Shown here: piece after piece, positions 62,532-64,000 of the stretch
How positions within the stretch are numbered: position 1 is the stretch's first letter
Layout of the letters: each line of letters opens with the position of its first letter
Origin: Symbiodinium natans
Taxonomy: Eukaryota; Sar; Dinophyceae; Suessiales; Symbiodiniaceae
DNA length: 64,000 nt
Assembly: GCA_905221605.1 (NCBI GenBank)
Contig: CAJNDS010002734.1
Location: 706,779-770,778 of the forward strand
Direction of reading: 5' to 3'
Program-made: the position numbers and the translations under genes
Notes under the pieces: generated by a model
Databases searched by the model: none
Told to the model about the DNA's origin: nothing
What the model saw: the letters and a program-made list of their open reading frames with translations, nothing else

Positions 62532-64000
62532 GATTCCTGAAGATCATGGGCTTCTATGGCGCCCGCATCTGTGAACCCTAAACCCTAAACCCTAAGCCCC
62601 AACTGACTGCAACAGAGGCCTGAACAGTTTAACAGCAGCTCCTCCCGAACTTTACTTCAAGCTTAAGGTACTGAAATAAGAGTTGTATATCTTATATCAG
62701 TACAACAAAAACAGCATCATGCTGTTTGTGAAGTCAAACGAGAAGAGAGAACAGAATCTACATGATGATGACCGCGTCTGGGGGAGTCCTGGCGCTTCTC
62801 AAGTCTTTGGGGCCACTCCCATTCTGATCCCCATTCTAGGTTTTAGGGTTTAGGGTTTAGGGTTTGGGGTTTAGGGTTTAGGGTCCATTGAAGCTGAGGT
62901 GTCGCGGAAGGTCGAAGTCCACAGCCGTGGCTAAAGCTCCTCGCCGTGCACGTGGAGTTTCTGCACACGTTTAGGGTCTAGGGTCTAGGGTCTAGGGCCC
63001 CCGCGCGTTCCTTGCGAAGCATCGCGGGGAGATGGTAAAGCAATGTGATTTGCTTTCGTTGTACGAAGATGCTGAGGTCTCCTGAGCTGGCGGAAGCTAG
63101 TTCACCGCATTTCCCTGCCTTGCCTGAGGCCAGGTGATCGGGTCGCGGTGGAGGTGGAGGGTGTTGGACGACTGGAAAACACGCAGCAGGCTAAGAATGT
63201 GGGGCATTTAGAGTTTAGGGTTAGGGTTTAGGGTTTAGGGTTTAGGGATCTGGTTCGGCAGCTTTGAGTTGTGCCCCGAAACCGCAAAGCAGCCTCAAAC
63301 CCCCTTTGCATGCCCAGGATCATAGAAGACACGGCCAGCGCCAGCTGCTTCTTCGTAGCAGCGCCGAAGCTTTGAAGCGTAAGGAGCTGGCAGACACGAG
63401 ACAACGGTAGCTATTTTATTGTGCCGTATGAATGTGTAAATATCTTGGCATTGTTATCGTTCGCATTCTATGATCTTCTTGTTCTCTCTGGTATAAGCTG
63501 ATGACGCTATTGTAGCATTACAGGATGATATTATATCATGTGGTTGTTGCTGCTCGTAGCAGCCTGGAAAGTTGTAGGCGAGGTGGCCACTTGAACTCAC
63601 TTGCCATACCTTCGCTGGCGAAGTTGTTAGGGTCTAGGCTGACGTGTCCTCAGTGGATGCTCTGTAGGTAGGTCGTGGAGAGCGATGCCCAACTCGTGCC
63701 CCATCCTGCCGCAAAGCAGCTCCGCTGACATGTTCCGAAAGGCAGGCCTAGCAGCAATAGACATGCGAATCGTAGTACTTACTCATGAAATACTGCCATC
63801 GTAATATGGGGTTTAGGGTTTAGGGTTTAGGGTTTAGGGTTTAGGGTTTAGGGGCCATTTTTGTCATTTCAGCAGACGGCAGCTCTTGTTGTTGGAACAG
63901 CTCAACGGGGGGACGGAGCCATATGCACGAGGAGGGATGTCTCACCACTCTAAGGGAGGTTACACGGTCCCTTAGTATGGCCCCTTGCCTTCTTAAAGGG
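62532..64000. other. No gene recognised; small telomere-like blocks
   Basis: CCCTAAA at 62574-62595; TTTAGGG at 62842-62884, 62970-62997 (GGGTCTA), 63213-63249 and 63808-63853. An open piece IIEDTASASCFFVAAPKL near 63320 could be an exon. The window ends with TTAAGGGA words near 63940-63970. Confidence 0.45.

Overview
This window looks like nuclear DNA from a dinoflagellate, Symbiodiniaceae-like. The inference rests on TTTAGGG-type telomere-like arrays scattered through the whole window in both orientations, very short exons (16 to about 300 nt), several probable GC-AG introns beside GT-AG ones, palindromic intron-forming elements with short direct repeats, and the fact that every gene I could recognise lies on the + strand. 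I saw no operons, Shine-Dalgarno sites, tRNA, rRNA or CRISPR.

Layout. 1-1.4 kb: repeat remnants and the end of an unidentified exon. 1.37-8.38 kb: that exon is split by a composite element. The outer part is a foldback element with terminal inverted repeats and a 9-10 bp direct repeat of the host exon. Inside it, a full-length LINE (1491-8306) sits in a telomere-like array and is flanked by an identical 38-bp copy of that array. The LINE is one reading frame of 2,260 codons broken only by two UGA codons. It encodes an RRM-like ORF1 region, an APE endonuclease, an RNase H and a YADD reverse transcriptase, and carries about 27 copies of a TACACCGC motif in all three codon phases. 8.8-10.1 kb: C-terminal exons of IspH. 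12.1-13.5 kb: a plant-type pterin-4a-carbinolamine dehydratase (PCD). 14.2-17.8 kb: an extremely G-rich tandem repeat block. 18-29 kb: repeats with scattered exon-like pieces. 29.7-31.2 kb: a probable glycosyltransferase and a further gene interrupted by a 103-bp foldback intron. 34.4-38.6 kb: exons of unidentified membrane proteins. 41.6-47.3 kb (perhaps to 51 kb): a coiled-coil gene made of microexons separated by telomere-like arrays. 52-56.9 kb: minisatellites, a long triplet array and scattered exons. 57.2-62.5 kb: a fumarylacetoacetate hydrolase (FAH) family gene reconstructable from at least ten exons.

The recurring theme is the intron. Several families of short palindromic elements sit in or next to exons, and in at least five cases short direct repeats flank the insertion; in four of these, removing the element and one repeat copy rejoins an open frame. 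This matches the behaviour of introner elements. Telomere-like arrays begin or end within a few bases of many exon ends, so they appear to be normal intron material here. Exon boundaries were inferred from protein-family matching and AG acceptors; all need transcript support.
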